Source: Mesorhizobium comanense
GTDB lineage: Bacteria; Pseudomonadota; Alphaproteobacteria; Rhizobiales; Rhizobiaceae
Direction of reading: 5' to 3'
Assembly: GCF_005503535.1 (NCBI RefSeq)
Contig: NZ_SCNN01000002.1
Span: 310,001 to 374,000 of the forward strand
Length of the DNA stretch: 64,000 bases
Numbering within the stretch: the stretch's first letter is position 1; every line of letters begins with the position of its first letter. The translations under genes were made by a program, and so were the position numbers. Under the pieces are notes generated by a model. The model had not been told where the DNA came from and searched no databases. It worked only from the letters and a program-made list of their open reading frames with translations. This document shows, one piece after another, positions 9,550-19,093 of the stretch.

Positions 9550-10218
9550 TCAAGCGGCAATGCCGAGGGCGCCTTCGAACAACGCCCTTCCGTCGCTGCC
9601 GCCATGGGCTGCTTCGATCAGGTTTTCGGGGTGTGGCATCAGGCCGAGCACATTGCCCTTGTCGCTGACGATGCCGGCGATGTCGTTGATCGAGCCGTTG
9701 GGATTGGTGCCCTCGGCGTAGCGGAACACCACTTGGCCCTCACCTTCGAGGCGGGCAAGCGTCTCGGCGTCGGCGAAGTAATTGCCGTCATGATGCGCCA
9801 CCGGCGAACGGATGATCTGGCCCGGCTGGTAGCGCCGGGTGAACATGGTGTTGGCATTCGTGATCTCGAGCTTCACCTGCCGGCAGACGAATTTCAGCGA
9901 GGAATTGCGCATAAGCGCGCCCGGCAGCAGGCCGGCCTCGACCAGGATCTGGAACCCGTTGCAGACGCCGACGACCATGACCCCCTTGGCGGCCTTTTCG
10001 GCGACCGCACGCATCACCGGCATGCGCGCCGCGATGGCGCCGCATCGCAGATAATCACCGAACGAAAAGCCACCGGGAATGGCGATCAGGTCGACGTCGG
10101 GAATTTCGGTGTCGGTTTGCCAGACGGTGGCCGGCGCGTGTCCGGAAATCTTGGTCAGCGCCGCGATCATGTCGCGGTCACGGTTGAGGCCGGGGAGGAG
10201 GACGACGGCTGATTTCAT
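9550..10218 (-). CDS. purQ: Phosphoribosylformylglycinamidine synthase subunit PurQ
   Basis: A 222-residue class I glutamine amidotransferase subunit that supplies ammonia to PurL. The catalytic triad is visible: Cys86 in [11 protein letters not shown], and His196 and Glu198 in MPHPENLIE. The N terminus ([16 protein letters not shown]) is the typical PurQ start. The ATG overlaps the stop of kptA by 4 bp (ATGA), so translation of purQ is probably coupled to kptA rather than directly to purS. Confidence 0.97.
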   Translation of the reverse strand: MKSAVVLLPGLNRDRDMIAALTKISGHAPATVWQTDTEIPDVDLIAIPGGFSFGDYLRCGAIAARMPVMRAVAEKAAKGVMVVGVCNGFQILVEAGLLPGALMRNSSLKFVCRQVKLEITNANTMFTRRYQPGQIIRSPVAHHDGNYFADAETLARLEGEGQVVFRYAEGTNPNGSINDIAGIVSDKGNVLGLMPHPENLIEAAHGGSDGRALFEGALGIAA

Positions 10219-10766
10219 GGCAGTTCCCGTTCGTTGATCCGACGCAGATACCGGGGTGGGACGTGGTTGGTCAACCAGACGCCATTGTCAGAGAGGAAGA
10301 ACATCGCCCCATCGCTCGCCATTGCGGCCGAGTCGACCTGCAAGATAACATCTTTGCCCTTGCGCCGCCGCGTGACAATCAGGGCCGTTTCAACGTCCTT
10401 TGACAAATGTACGTGCTGGCGGGACTGTCGGGTCAGACCCTCTCTCAGGATGCTGGCAAGGAATTCATCCTTGGTTCCGTGGAAGAGAACATCTGGCGGA
10501 GCCGTAGGCTGCAGCCCCAAGTCTACATCGATGCTATGGCCTTGCACCGCCCGAATGCGGTTCCCTTCCAAGGCAAAGCGCTTTTTGGGGTTCTCTTCAA
10601 CGATGCGCAATACGTCTGCGGTGGACGCCCCGAATTTCGTATGCAGAGACTTGCAGAGTGCGTCGAAATCCGCCCAGCCGTTTTCATCTAGCACCAACTC
10701 CGCTTGTTCCGGAGCATGTCGCAGGACAAGGCTCATGAACTTTGAGAGTTGGACGTCATTGGGCAC
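10215..10766 (-). CDS. kptA: RNA 2'-phosphotransferase, KptA/Tpt1 family
   Basis: A 183-residue Tpt1-family enzyme. The family uses NAD+ to remove an internal 2'-phosphate from RNA, giving nicotinamide and ADP-ribose 1'',2''-cyclic phosphate. The winged-helix N domain contains Arg16-His17 (LVLRHAPE). The NAD-binding domain has [17 protein letters not shown] (His96) and an Arg-x-His-x-HLS segment (Arg116), so the active-site set looks intact. It begins with GTG 2 bp after purS and overlaps purQ, an unusual place for it. The natural bacterial substrate is unresolved because bacteria lack the eukaryotic tRNA-splicing route. Confidence 0.93.
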   Translation of the reverse strand: MPNDVQLSKFMSLVLRHAPEQAELVLDENGWADFDALCKSLHTKFGASTADVLRIVEENPKKRFALEGNRIRAVQGHSIDVDLGLQPTAPPDVLFHGTKDEFLASILREGLTRQSRQHVHLSKDVETALIVTRRRKGKDVILQVDSAAMASDGAMFFLSDNGVWLTNHVPPRYLRRINERELP

Positions 10767-10768
10767 GT

Positions 10769-11011
10769 TTAGCCAATCTCTACCGCGTAATTCTCAATCA
10801 CCGTATTCGCCAGCAGCTTGTCGCACATGGCCTTCAGGTCGGCCTCGGCCTTGGCCTTGTCGGTCCCGGCGAGTTCGACGTCGAACACCTTGCCCTGGCG
10901 CACCTGGCCGACGCCGTCAAAGCCCAGCCCCGACAGTGCGTGTTCGATTGCCTTGCCTTGCGGGTCGAGCACGCCGTTCTTGAGGGTGACGGTAATGCGG
11001 GCCTTGATCAC
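10769..11011 (-). CDS. purS: Phosphoribosylformylglycinamidine synthase subunit PurS
   Basis: An 80-residue PurS, the small structural subunit that bridges PurL and PurQ in the FGAM synthase complex. The family N terminus (IKARITVTLKNGVLDPQG) and a central GVGQVRQGKVFDVEL segment are clear. The GTG at 11011 is preferred because it gives the standard length and has AGGAG about 11 nt upstream; the frame extends 12 codons further without similarity. It lies 43 bp after purC and 2 bp before kptA in one minus-strand operon. Confidence 0.95.
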   Translation of the reverse strand: MIKARITVTLKNGVLDPQGKAIEHALSGLGFDGVGQVRQGKVFDVELAGTDKAKAEADLKAMCDKLLANTVIENYAVEIG

Positions 11012-11054
11012 GCTGGATATGCTCCTGTTCTGAATAGAGGATTGCAAGCCGCTG

Positions 11055-11849
11055 TCAGTGCGGCTTGCCCTTGAAGCCGTCGGTCGACGCGACCAGCACC
11101 GGGCCTGTGGGGCGCGGCGGCTCGTTTTCGTTCATGATGCCGAGGCGGCGGGCGACTTCCTGATAGGCCTCCACGAGGCCGCCCATGTCGCGGCGGAACC
11201 GGTCCTTGTCCAGCTTGTCCTGCGTCGCCACGTCCCAGAGGCGGCAGGAGTCCGGCGAAATCTCGTCGGCGACGACGATGCGCATCATGTCGCCTTCGAA
11301 CAGGCGCCCGCACTCGATCTTGAAGTCGACGAGCTGGATGCCGACGCCCATGAACAGGCCGGACAGGAAGTCGTTGACGCGGATGGCGAGCGCCATGATG
11401 TCGTCGATCTCCTGCGGGCTCGCCCAGCCGAACGCCGTGATGTGCTCTTCCGACACCATCGGATCGTCGAGCGCGTCGGCCTTGTAATAGAATTCGATGA
11501 TCGAGCGCGGCAGCACGGTGCCTTCCTCGATGCCGAGCCGCTTCGACAGCGAGCCGGCGGCGACGTTGCGCACGACAACCTCGAGCGGAATGATCTCGAC
11601 TTCCTTGATCAGCTGCTCGCGCATGTTGAGCCGGCGGATGAAGTGGGTCGGAATGCCCATGCGGTTCAAATGGTTGAAAATGTGCTCGGAAATGCGGTTG
11701 TTGAGCACGCCCTTGCCATCGACCACTTCGTGCTTCTTCTTGTTGAAAGCGGTGGCGTCATCCTTGAAGAACTGGATCAGCGTGCCCGGTTCGGGACCCT
11801 CATAGAGGATCTTGGCCTTGCCTTCATAAATGCGGCGGCGATTTTTCAT
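11055..11849 (-). CDS. purC: Phosphoribosylaminoimidazole-succinocarboxamide synthase
   Basis: A 264-residue SAICAR synthetase, which joins CAIR and aspartate with ATP in purine synthesis. Landmarks are [17 protein letters not shown] at the N terminus, [11 protein letters not shown], and VDFKIECGR followed by [13 protein letters not shown]. The C-terminal tail after about residue 235 is slightly longer than in short family members. It leads the purC-purS-kptA-purQ run. The 277-bp gap before the divergent DUF1476 gene must hold its promoter. Confidence 0.97.
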   Translation of the reverse strand: MKNRRRIYEGKAKILYEGPEPGTLIQFFKDDATAFNKKKHEVVDGKGVLNNRISEHIFNHLNRMGIPTHFIRRLNMREQLIKEVEIIPLEVVVRNVAAGSLSKRLGIEEGTVLPRSIIEFYYKADALDDPMVSEEHITAFGWASPQEIDDIMALAIRVNDFLSGLFMGVGIQLVDFKIECGRLFEGDMMRIVVADEISPDSCRLWDVATQDKLDKDRFRRDMGGLVEAYQEVARRLGIMNENEPPRPTGPVLVASTDGFKGKPH

Positions 11850-12125
11850 TTGATTTTTTCTCTGGATTTGCGGGCAGGCGGCAAGCGACCAGTTCCTGTC
11901 CGTCTGCCTAAATTAGTGCGGCGACGGTAGCGTTCAATGCCGGTGTCTATCGTAATCGTATTGTTTGCTCAATCGTGAAATCCTTCCAATCAACCGCTTT
12001 CGGGACTGAAATGCCGCAGCGCAGCATGCCACGAAGCGTATTGACCGGCTCGCGACCTTTTGGTTTGTGCTTCGGCAACACACATATTCACCGCAAACGA
12101 ATCGGATTTGACCCGGAGGGACGCC

Positions 12126-12446
12126 ATGAGCAGCATGAAAGACCGCGAAGAGGGCTTCGAGCGCAAATTCGCTTTTGACGAGGAGCTTCGGTTCAAGGCT
12201 TCCGCCCGCCGCAACAAGGCGCTCGGCCTGTGGGCTGCCGAAAAGCTCGGCAAGTCTGGTGCTGACGCCGATGCCTACGCCAAGGAAGTCGTGATTTCCG
12301 ATATCGAGGAAGCCGGAGACCATGACGTTTTCCGCAAAATCCGCAGGGATTTCGATGCCGCAGGCGTCGACCAGTCGGACCACCAGATCCGCCGCACCAT
12401 GGACGAGTTGATGGCGCAGGCGATCGAGCAGATCAAGAACACCTGA
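12126..12446 (+). CDS. DUF1476 protein, F1-ATPase inhibitor zeta subunit
   Basis: A 106-residue soluble helical protein. DUF1476 is the alphaproteobacterial zeta subunit, which binds F1 and blocks ATP hydrolysis by the ATP synthase. Its typical N terminus, MKDREEGFERKFAFDEEL, and the RRNKALGLWAAEKLG helix are present. A good ribosome site (GGAGG) is 6 nt before the ATG at 12126. It is monocistronic, closed by a strong terminator. In Paracoccus the extreme N terminus carries the inhibition; in other genera the effect is weaker, so the strength here is uncertain. Confidence 0.9.
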   Translation: MSSMKDREEGFERKFAFDEELRFKASARRNKALGLWAAEKLGKSGADADAYAKEVVISDIEEAGDHDVFRKIRRDFDAAGVDQSDHQIRRTMDELMAQAIEQIKNT

Positions 12447-12467
12447 TCTCCACAGCTGGACCAATCG

Positions 12468-12495
12468 ACCGCCCGGCATCACCGGGCGGTTTTTC
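12468..12495 (+). terminator. Rho-independent terminator after the DUF1476 gene
   Basis: A perfect 9-bp stem (ACCGCCCGG at 12468-12476 and CCGGGCGGT at 12482-12490), loop CATCA, then TTTTC. It directly follows the zeta-subunit gene and separates it from the aldolase gene. Confidence 0.85.
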
Positions 12496-12553
12496 TTTGC
12501 CTTTGCCGCAGTTTCCGGCTGAAACTGCGATCCTTAACAAGGAAAGAGATTAG

Positions 12554-13327
12554 ATGTCGCTGAAGTCCCGCCTTGCCGCCGATGAAACGCTGGTGACCGC
12601 CTGGTCCGGCGTGCCGGATGCCCTGACCGTCGAGATCCTGGCCAAGCAAGGGTTCGACGCGGTCACGCTCGACATGCAGCATGGCGGCCATCACGAGGAC
12701 AGCGTGCTGCGCGGCCTCGTGCCCGTGCTTGCCGCCAACAAGCCGGCGCTTGTGCGCATCCCGGTCGGACGCTTCGATATGGCAAGCCGAGTGCTCGATT
12801 TCGGCGCCGAGGCGGTCATTGCGCCGATGGTGAACTCGGTGGCCGACGCGAAACTGTTCGCGGCGGCGATGAAATACCCGCCGCTCGGCGAGCGGTCCTG
12901 GGGGCCGACCTACGCCTTCCCGCGCCATGGCAAGGGCGACCATGCCGAGTGGCTGCGCGACACCAACCAGCGCACCATGGCTTTCGCGATGGTCGAGACA
13001 AGGGCCGCGCTCGATGCGCTCGACGGCATCCTCGACACGCCCGGCATCGACGGCATTTTCCTCGGGCCATCCGATTTTTCGATCGCCTGGACCAACGGCG
13101 CCACCGTCAGTTCGACGCTGGAGAGCATGATGGAGACCGTGGCCTCGGTTGCCGAGCGCACCCGCAAGGCCGGCAAGCACGCCGCGATCTATGTCGTCGA
13201 ACCGGCGATCGCCGGCCGGGTCGTGTCGATGGGCTACCGCCTGCTTGCCACCGGCTCCGAACACGCGCTGATTTCGCTGGGCGCCAAGACCTTGCTCAAG
13301 GGCATCAAGGATTCGATCGGCGCCTGA
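12554..13327 (+). CDS. HpcH/HpaI family aldolase
   Basis: A 257-residue class II (metal-dependent) pyruvate aldolase of the HpcH/HpaI type, which reversibly splits 4-hydroxy-2-oxo acids into pyruvate or oxaloacetate and an aldehyde. Conserved elements: VTLDMQHGGHH with the catalytic base His, VRIPVGR with the pyruvate-binding Arg, AFAMVETRAAL with the metal Glu, and FLGPSDFS with the metal Asp. The natural substrate is not indicated by neighbours. GGAAAGAG precedes the ATG. Confidence 0.9.
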   Translation: MSLKSRLAADETLVTAWSGVPDALTVEILAKQGFDAVTLDMQHGGHHEDSVLRGLVPVLAANKPALVRIPVGRFDMASRVLDFGAEAVIAPMVNSVADAKLFAAAMKYPPLGERSWGPTYAFPRHGKGDHAEWLRDTNQRTMAFAMVETRAALDALDGILDTPGIDGIFLGPSDFSIAWTNGATVSSTLESMMETVASVAERTRKAGKHAAIYVVEPAIAGRVVSMGYRLLATGSEHALISLGAKTLLKGIKDSIGA

Positions 13328-13346
13328 GACACCGCACCGGGAGGCT

Positions 13347-13901
13347 CTAGGCCTTCAGTTCCGTCAGGAACTTGGCGAAGGTCATTGAGCCTTCCGGCCA
13401 CGGACCGAAGCCCGAATCGGCGTTGAGATGGCCGGCTTCGCCGGCATCGATGAACAGCGAGCCCCATGCGGCGGCGATATCCTCGGCGACCTCGAAGGCG
13501 CAGAACGGGTCGTTGCGGCTGGCGATCACCATCGAGGGGAAGGGCAGCGGCTCGCGTGAATAGGGTCCGAAGGTCATCAGGTGCCTCGGACGGATCTCGG
13601 GATTGGAGACGTCGGGCGGTGCCACGAAGAAGGCGCCGGCCACCGGCTTCACGAATTGCGGAATGGCCTGGACGGCCGCCGCCACCCCCAGCGAATGCGC
13701 GACCAGGACCACCGGCTTCTCGGCCTCGTTGACCGCCTTGGCCACGTTCGCCGTCCAGTCCTCGCACACTGGCTTCGACCATTCCGCCTGCTCGACGCGC
13801 CGCGCCGTCGAGAGTTTCGACTGCCAGCGCGTCTGCCAGTGCTCGGGTCCGGAATTGGTGTAACCCGGAATGATGAGGATATCTGCGTCTTTGACTTTCA
13901 T
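13347..13901 (-). CDS. RBBP9/YdeN family alpha/beta hydrolase
   Basis: A 184-residue small serine hydrolase of the RBBP9/YdeN family. The catalytic triad is legible as Ser70 in LVAHSLG, Asp131 in SRNDPFC and His158 in EAGHLN. The N-terminal segment ILIIPGYTNSGPEHWQTRW is the family signature. Substrates of bacterial members are unknown. It converges with the aldolase gene and is divergent from the VOC gene. Confidence 0.88.
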   Translation of the reverse strand: MKVKDADILIIPGYTNSGPEHWQTRWQSKLSTARRVEQAEWSKPVCEDWTANVAKAVNEAEKPVVLVAHSLGVAAAVQAIPQFVKPVAGAFFVAPPDVSNPEIRPRHLMTFGPYSREPLPFPSMVIASRNDPFCAFEVAEDIAAAWGSLFIDAGEAGHLNADSGFGPWPEGSMTFAKFLTELKA

Positions 13902-14043
13902 GCCGCTGAGATAGCGAGCGAGATTGTCTCATGCAACCGTTGACGGCGACGCTTCTGCTCGTATCGGTGAACACCATGTTCGCTTTTCGCCGTCTTGTGT
14001 GAACGATCCCGATCGACGATCTCTGGTGCTGAGACAAACAGCC

Positions 14044-14958
14044 GTGAAGGACCGGATTTTGGCACTGACACGACGTACAATGATCGGCGGCGCCGGGGTC
14101 CTTGCTTTGGGGGCTTCATCAAGCGTTGCCGCAACGGAGACAATGATGAGCGAACTGCCATTTGCCGCCACCACCCCGGTGAGCGTTGCCCGGGTCGGGC
14201 TGAAGGCGCGCGACGCCGAAAGCCTTGCAGCCTACTATCGCCGGGTCGTGGGTCTGCAGGAACTGAGCCGCGCCGACGGCGCGATCACCTTGGGTGCCGG
14301 CGAGCGGCCCTTGCTGGTGCTGGAGCCCGACACGTCGGCCAAGCCGGATGATCCGCGCAGCGCGGGCCTGTTCCACACGGCTTTCCTGCTGCCCAGCCGC
14401 GCCGATCTCGGCCGCTGGATCAACCACGCCATAGCGGACAAGATCGCCATCGAGGGGGCTTCGGACCATCTCGTCAGCGAAGCGCTGTACCTGACGGATC
14501 CCGAGGGCAATGGCATCGAGATCTATGCCGACCGCCGCCCGCAGGACTGGAAATGGAACGGCGACAGGATCGCCATGGCGACCGAACGGCTGAACGTCCC
14601 GTCCGTTGTCGCCAGCATCCCGGCCGGCGACGCCGGCTGGCAGGGCGCGCCCGAAAACAGCATCATCGGCCATGTCCATCTGCGCGTCGGCAGGCCCGAA
14701 GAGGCCGAAGCCTGGTGGAACCAGGAATTCGGCTTCGACACCGTTGCGAAGTATGGCGGCCAGGCGGTGTTCCTGTCTTCAGGCCATTACCACCACCACA
14801 TCGGCGCCAATGCCTGGCAGAGTCCCGGCGCCGGCCGCCGCGATCCAGCCCGCTCAGGGCTGGCCTGGGTCGAGATGCGTTCGGACAATGTGAGCGATGC
14901 GGTTACCCGCGAGGATCCGTGGGGGACGGTGATCAGGACGGTTCCTGGGAAGGCTTGA
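14044..14958 (+). CDS. VOC family protein, possibly Tat-exported
   Basis: A two-module vicinal-oxygen-chelate protein (glyoxalase/catechol-dioxygenase fold) with one module at roughly residues 45-155 and a second at 205-300. Conserved elements include YLTDPEGNGIEIYADR and IIGHVHLRV, with candidate metal ligands His and Glu. Two starts compete. The GTG at 14044 adds a convincing twin-arginine leader (TRRTMIGGAGVLALG, ending in VAA), but it has no ribosome site. An ATG at 14143 has GGAGA at the right distance and gives a cytosolic protein. The substrate is unknown. Confidence 0.75.
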   Translation: MKDRILALTRRTMIGGAGVLALGASSSVAATETMMSELPFAATTPVSVARVGLKARDAESLAAYYRRVVGLQELSRADGAITLGAGERPLLVLEPDTSAKPDDPRSAGLFHTAFLLPSRADLGRWINHAIADKIAIEGASDHLVSEALYLTDPEGNGIEIYADRRPQDWKWNGDRIAMATERLNVPSVVASIPAGDAGWQGAPENSIIGHVHLRVGRPEEAEAWWNQEFGFDTVAKYGGQAVFLSSGHYHHHIGANAWQSPGAGRRDPARSGLAWVEMRSDNVSDAVTREDPWGTVIRTVPGKA

Positions 14959-14979
14959 GAGGACTTCGGCACAGCTTCT

Positions 14980-15001
14980 TTCTCCCCGTAAACGGGGAGA
15001 A
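14980..15001. repeat. Intergenic palindrome between convergent genes
   Basis: A perfect 10-bp inverted repeat (TTCTCCCCGT and ACGGGGAGAA with an AA loop) in the short gap between the VOC gene and purB. It resembles the small palindromic elements scattered through rhizobial genomes and could act as a bidirectional terminator. The T-tract is short. Confidence 0.55.
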
Positions 15002-15008
15002 GGAAAGC

Positions 15009-16316
<1,308 letters not shown>

Positions 16317-16376
16317 CGGTCAGTCCTGACGTATCGGAGGGATTAGCCCGCGTCCTAACAGAGGCAGGCAAAATGC

Positions 16377-16901
16377 TCAACGTCGATGCCGCGCAAACCA
16401 GAGGCCGGCGGCGAACAAGGCGACAAAACCGAGCGGAAAATAGAGCCGGATGCCCAGAACGACGAATTGGTAGGATGCCACCGCCATCGTGAATGCGAAC
16501 TGAAATCCCCAGGTGAGAGTGAAGACGGGTGCATGCCATTCGGCATAGTAGGACCGGTAGTGCAGAGCATACAGTAAGGCTGTCAGGCCGATCGTCGCCG
16601 CGGCGATGCCGACGAATGCCGCGGCGAAGGCGACCTCCCGGCTCCTTCCGAGCGATACGATCCGGGCAGCGAAGAGGCCAACCGGAAAGGCCAGGCCACC
16701 GCCGGCGGCGAACAGCGCCGAGACGGTTCGGATTTTCTGGGGCGTCACCCAATTGTCCAGCAAAAGGTTGACGAGCGCGCTGGCGCCCATCGTGACCGCC
16801 CACAGCACGGCGCCGAGAAGCGCCGTGCCGGGGGCTGGCATCGCGCGGCGAAGGTGGCTCAGGACACCCTTGCGCCTTGCGGATTGCACAAGCTCTGTCA
16901 T
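16377..16901 (-). CDS. Hypothetical membrane protein with five or more helices
   Basis: A 174-residue protein, strongly hydrophobic after a short basic N terminus, with roughly five transmembrane segments ending in FVALFAAGLWFARHRR. The ATG at 16901 overlaps the stop of the DUF2259 gene (TGATG arrangement), so the two are translationally coupled. No family recognised. Coupling with a secreted protein suggests an envelope role, but that is only context. Confidence 0.65.
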   Translation of the reverse strand: MTELVQSARRKGVLSHLRRAMPAPGTALLGAVLWAVTMGASALVNLLLDNWVTPQKIRTVSALFAAGGGLAFPVGLFAARIVSLGRSREVAFAAAFVGIAAATIGLTALLYALHYRSYYAEWHAPVFTLTWGFQFAFTMAVASYQFVVLGIRLYFPLGFVALFAAGLWFARHRR

Positions 16902-17626
16902 CACAGGCGGCCGGTCACGGCGATCCAGCGGTAATCGGGCCCTTCGAAACCATACTGGCGTACCGCGATCAGCACCGCGTAGGCGCTGAGGCTGTCCATT
17001 GAAAATGTCTGCACCGCCCCGATCCGATAGCCATTCGGGCATCCCCGGCTCTTCGGGATGGACTTGTCCTCATGCAGCAGCCTGGTCGTGCCGCCGTCCT
17101 GCGCCTCGATGCGCAGCAGCCGGAAGCCGTTGATTTCACCCTGGCTTTCGCAGCCTTCGGTAGCGTTCATGCCGATCTCGTCCAGCCGGAATTCGAGCGG
17201 CTGGTCGACCGGGGAAAAGATTGGGCGCGGATTGACCACCATCCGGTGCGGGTCGGCCGAAAGTTCGGTCACCGGGTTGGCGCCGGCGGTGATGCCGCGG
17301 TTGGCGTCAAGCTCGGCCTGGGCAACGATTGCCTCACCCTTTTGCCGCGCCTGAAGGCGTGCCGCATCCACTTTGGCGTTCTCGTCGTCCAGCCGGACGC
17401 GGATCGGCGTTCCCTTGAGAAAGCTGTCGGTGCGGGTATCGATGTAATAGCGGTTGGCGTAGGGGAAGCCTGACCCGTCCTGCACGCCATATTCCTCGAA
17501 GGCGAACACATTGCCGTCCTTGGTGAAGCCCAGGATCTCCAATGCGGCGACGTCTCCGGCATGGCTGGCCACCGGCGCGGCAAGCTGTGCGGCGAGCGAC
17601 GCGGCAAACAGGAAAAGCATTCGCAT
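16901..17626 (-). CDS. DUF2259 family secreted protein
   Basis: A 241-residue predicted periplasmic protein. A signal peptide (MRMLFLFAASLAAQLAAPVASHAG) precedes a DUF2259 domain that starts with ALEILGFTKDGNVFAFEEYGVQDGSGFPY, the typical entry of this family. Two cysteines (in GCESQG and SRGCPNG) probably form a disulfide. The function of the family is unknown. The gene is followed without gap by a membrane-protein gene. Confidence 0.8.
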   Translation of the reverse strand: MRMLFLFAASLAAQLAAPVASHAGDVAALEILGFTKDGNVFAFEEYGVQDGSGFPYANRYYIDTRTDSFLKGTPIRVRLDDENAKVDAARLQARQKGEAIVAQAELDANRGITAGANPVTELSADPHRMVVNPRPIFSPVDQPLEFRLDEIGMNATEGCESQGEINGFRLLRIEAQDGGTTRLLHEDKSIPKSRGCPNGYRIGAVQTFSMDSLSAYAVLIAVRQYGFEGPDYRWIAVTGRL

Positions 17627-17775
17627 CGTTTTTCACTCCGGCGGCCGCGATTGTCTCACTCCCTAGCACGGCGGAATCAAAACGTCGTGCGGGCGAAAAG
17701 CCAATGCATCCAATCGGCCCCTCATTTGTTATTGTCGGCAATCCCAATGGCGAACCACCCAATGGAGAACCTGAT

Positions 17776-18030
17776 ATGACCGACACCAGCAAAATTCGCG
17801 AGCATATGGAAGTCGTCGGCGCCGATGGCGTGCATGTCGGCACGGTCGACAAGGTCGACGGCCAGCGCATCAAGCTAACCAAGGCCGACAGCGGAGAGGG
17901 CGCCCACAAGGGCCATCACCACTATATTTCGCTGGCGCTGGTTGCCGAAGTCGATGGCAAGAAGGTCTGGCTGTCGGCGAATTCCGACGTCGCGGTGACG
18001 TTCGAGGAAGAAAAATCCGATCCAGTCTGA
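17776..18030 (+). CDS. DUF2171 family protein
   Basis: An 84-residue soluble protein with a PRC-barrel-like beta pattern: REHMEVVGADGVHVGTVDKVDG, then IKLTKAD, followed by a His-rich HKGHHHYIS turn. This matches the DUF2171 family, whose members are often stress-related but have no assigned biochemistry. The ATG at 17776 has GGAGAA about 9 nt upstream. It stands alone between minus-strand genes. Confidence 0.8.
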   Translation: MTDTSKIREHMEVVGADGVHVGTVDKVDGQRIKLTKADSGEGAHKGHHHYISLALVAEVDGKKVWLSANSDVAVTFEEEKSDPV

Positions 18031-18067
18031 TCCCTCGGCCCCTCTCCAAGGCCCATCTGATCTTCGG

Positions 18068-19093
18068 TCAGTCCGCGCGCGCCGACCAGACCGGGAACAG
18101 ATCGTTTTCTGAGGGCGTGGCGGCATGGACGCCACGGCTGATGGCGCGCGCCATGGTGGCGCCGGCAGCGGCAAAAAGATCGATGGCAGCGTCGGCTTCG
18201 AGGGTGATGCCGCTGCTGCCTGTCGCCAGCGCGAACACCAGATCGCCGTCGGCCGGGGTGTGTGTCGGCCAGATGGCGCGCACGAAGCCGTCATGCGCCG
18301 ACATCGCCAGCCGTTTCGCAGCCGCCTTGGTGAGGACGGCGTCGGTCGCGATGACGGCGATGGTGGTGTTGCCACCGTTTTCCATCTGCATGCTGGCCTG
18401 CTTGTCGCGGTATTTGAGCAGAATGCGTTTTGCATCGTCCGGCATGGGCGAGGGGTAGCCGAGCCCGCCGAATTCATTGCCGATTTCGAAGGGAGCGGCC
18501 CAGAAGTGGCGTGTGCGGCCGACGGTCACCGAGCCGGTCGGGTTGACGGCGGCCAGCGCGCCGATCGTCACGCCATTGTCCAGCCGCGTCGAAGCTGAAC
18601 CCAGGCCGCCTTTCAGACCGGCGGTCAATGCACCTGTGCCGGCGCCGGCTGTTCCGATCTGGAAGTCGGCGCTCGCCGCCTGGGCTGCCTCGTAGCCGAG
18701 GTCACGGTAGGGGGGATAAAGGCCCCAATCCTTGGTCCCGCCATTGCGCAGGTCGAACAGGATCGCCGCCGGCACGATCGGCACGCGAAACCCGCCTACC
18801 TCGAAGCCGATGCCGCGCTCGCGCAGCGCCGCCTGCACGCCGGACGCGGCATCTAGCCCGAAAGCCGAGCCGCCCGACAGCACAACGGCATGGATCGCTT
18901 CTACCGAATTGTGCGGTTCGAGCAGATCGGTCTCGCGCGTGCCCGGCGCGCCCCCCAGGATCTGCACGCCGGCCACCGTGGCCTCGTCGCAAAGAACGGC
19001 GGTAACGCCTGACTTCAGCCTCGCATCTGATGCATTGCCGACACGCAGGCCGGCAACATCGGTGATAAGGTTGCGCGGGCCGGTACGGAACAT
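18068..19093 (-). CDS. P1 family peptidase (DmpA/BapA-like)
   Basis: A 341-residue Ntn-hydrolase of the DmpA/ornithine acetyltransferase-like clan. It should self-cleave into two chains and act as an aminopeptidase, in some relatives on beta-peptides. Typical elements are NLITDVAGLRVGNA at the N terminus, VVLSGGSAFGLDAA, and a glycine/serine-rich GLKGGLGSAS segment. No signal peptide is evident. Its ATG overlaps the stop of the upstream binding-protein gene (TAATG), suggesting that substrate capture and peptidase activity are coupled. Confidence 0.88.
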   Translation of the reverse strand: MFRTGPRNLITDVAGLRVGNASDARLKSGVTAVLCDEATVAGVQILGGAPGTRETDLLEPHNSVEAIHAVVLSGGSAFGLDAASGVQAALRERGIGFEVGGFRVPIVPAAILFDLRNGGTKDWGLYPPYRDLGYEAAQAASADFQIGTAGAGTGALTAGLKGGLGSASTRLDNGVTIGALAAVNPTGSVTVGRTRHFWAAPFEIGNEFGGLGYPSPMPDDAKRILLKYRDKQASMQMENGGNTTIAVIATDAVLTKAAAKRLAMSAHDGFVRAIWPTHTPADGDLVFALATGSSGITLEADAAIDLFAAAGATMARAISRGVHAATPSENDLFPVWSARAD

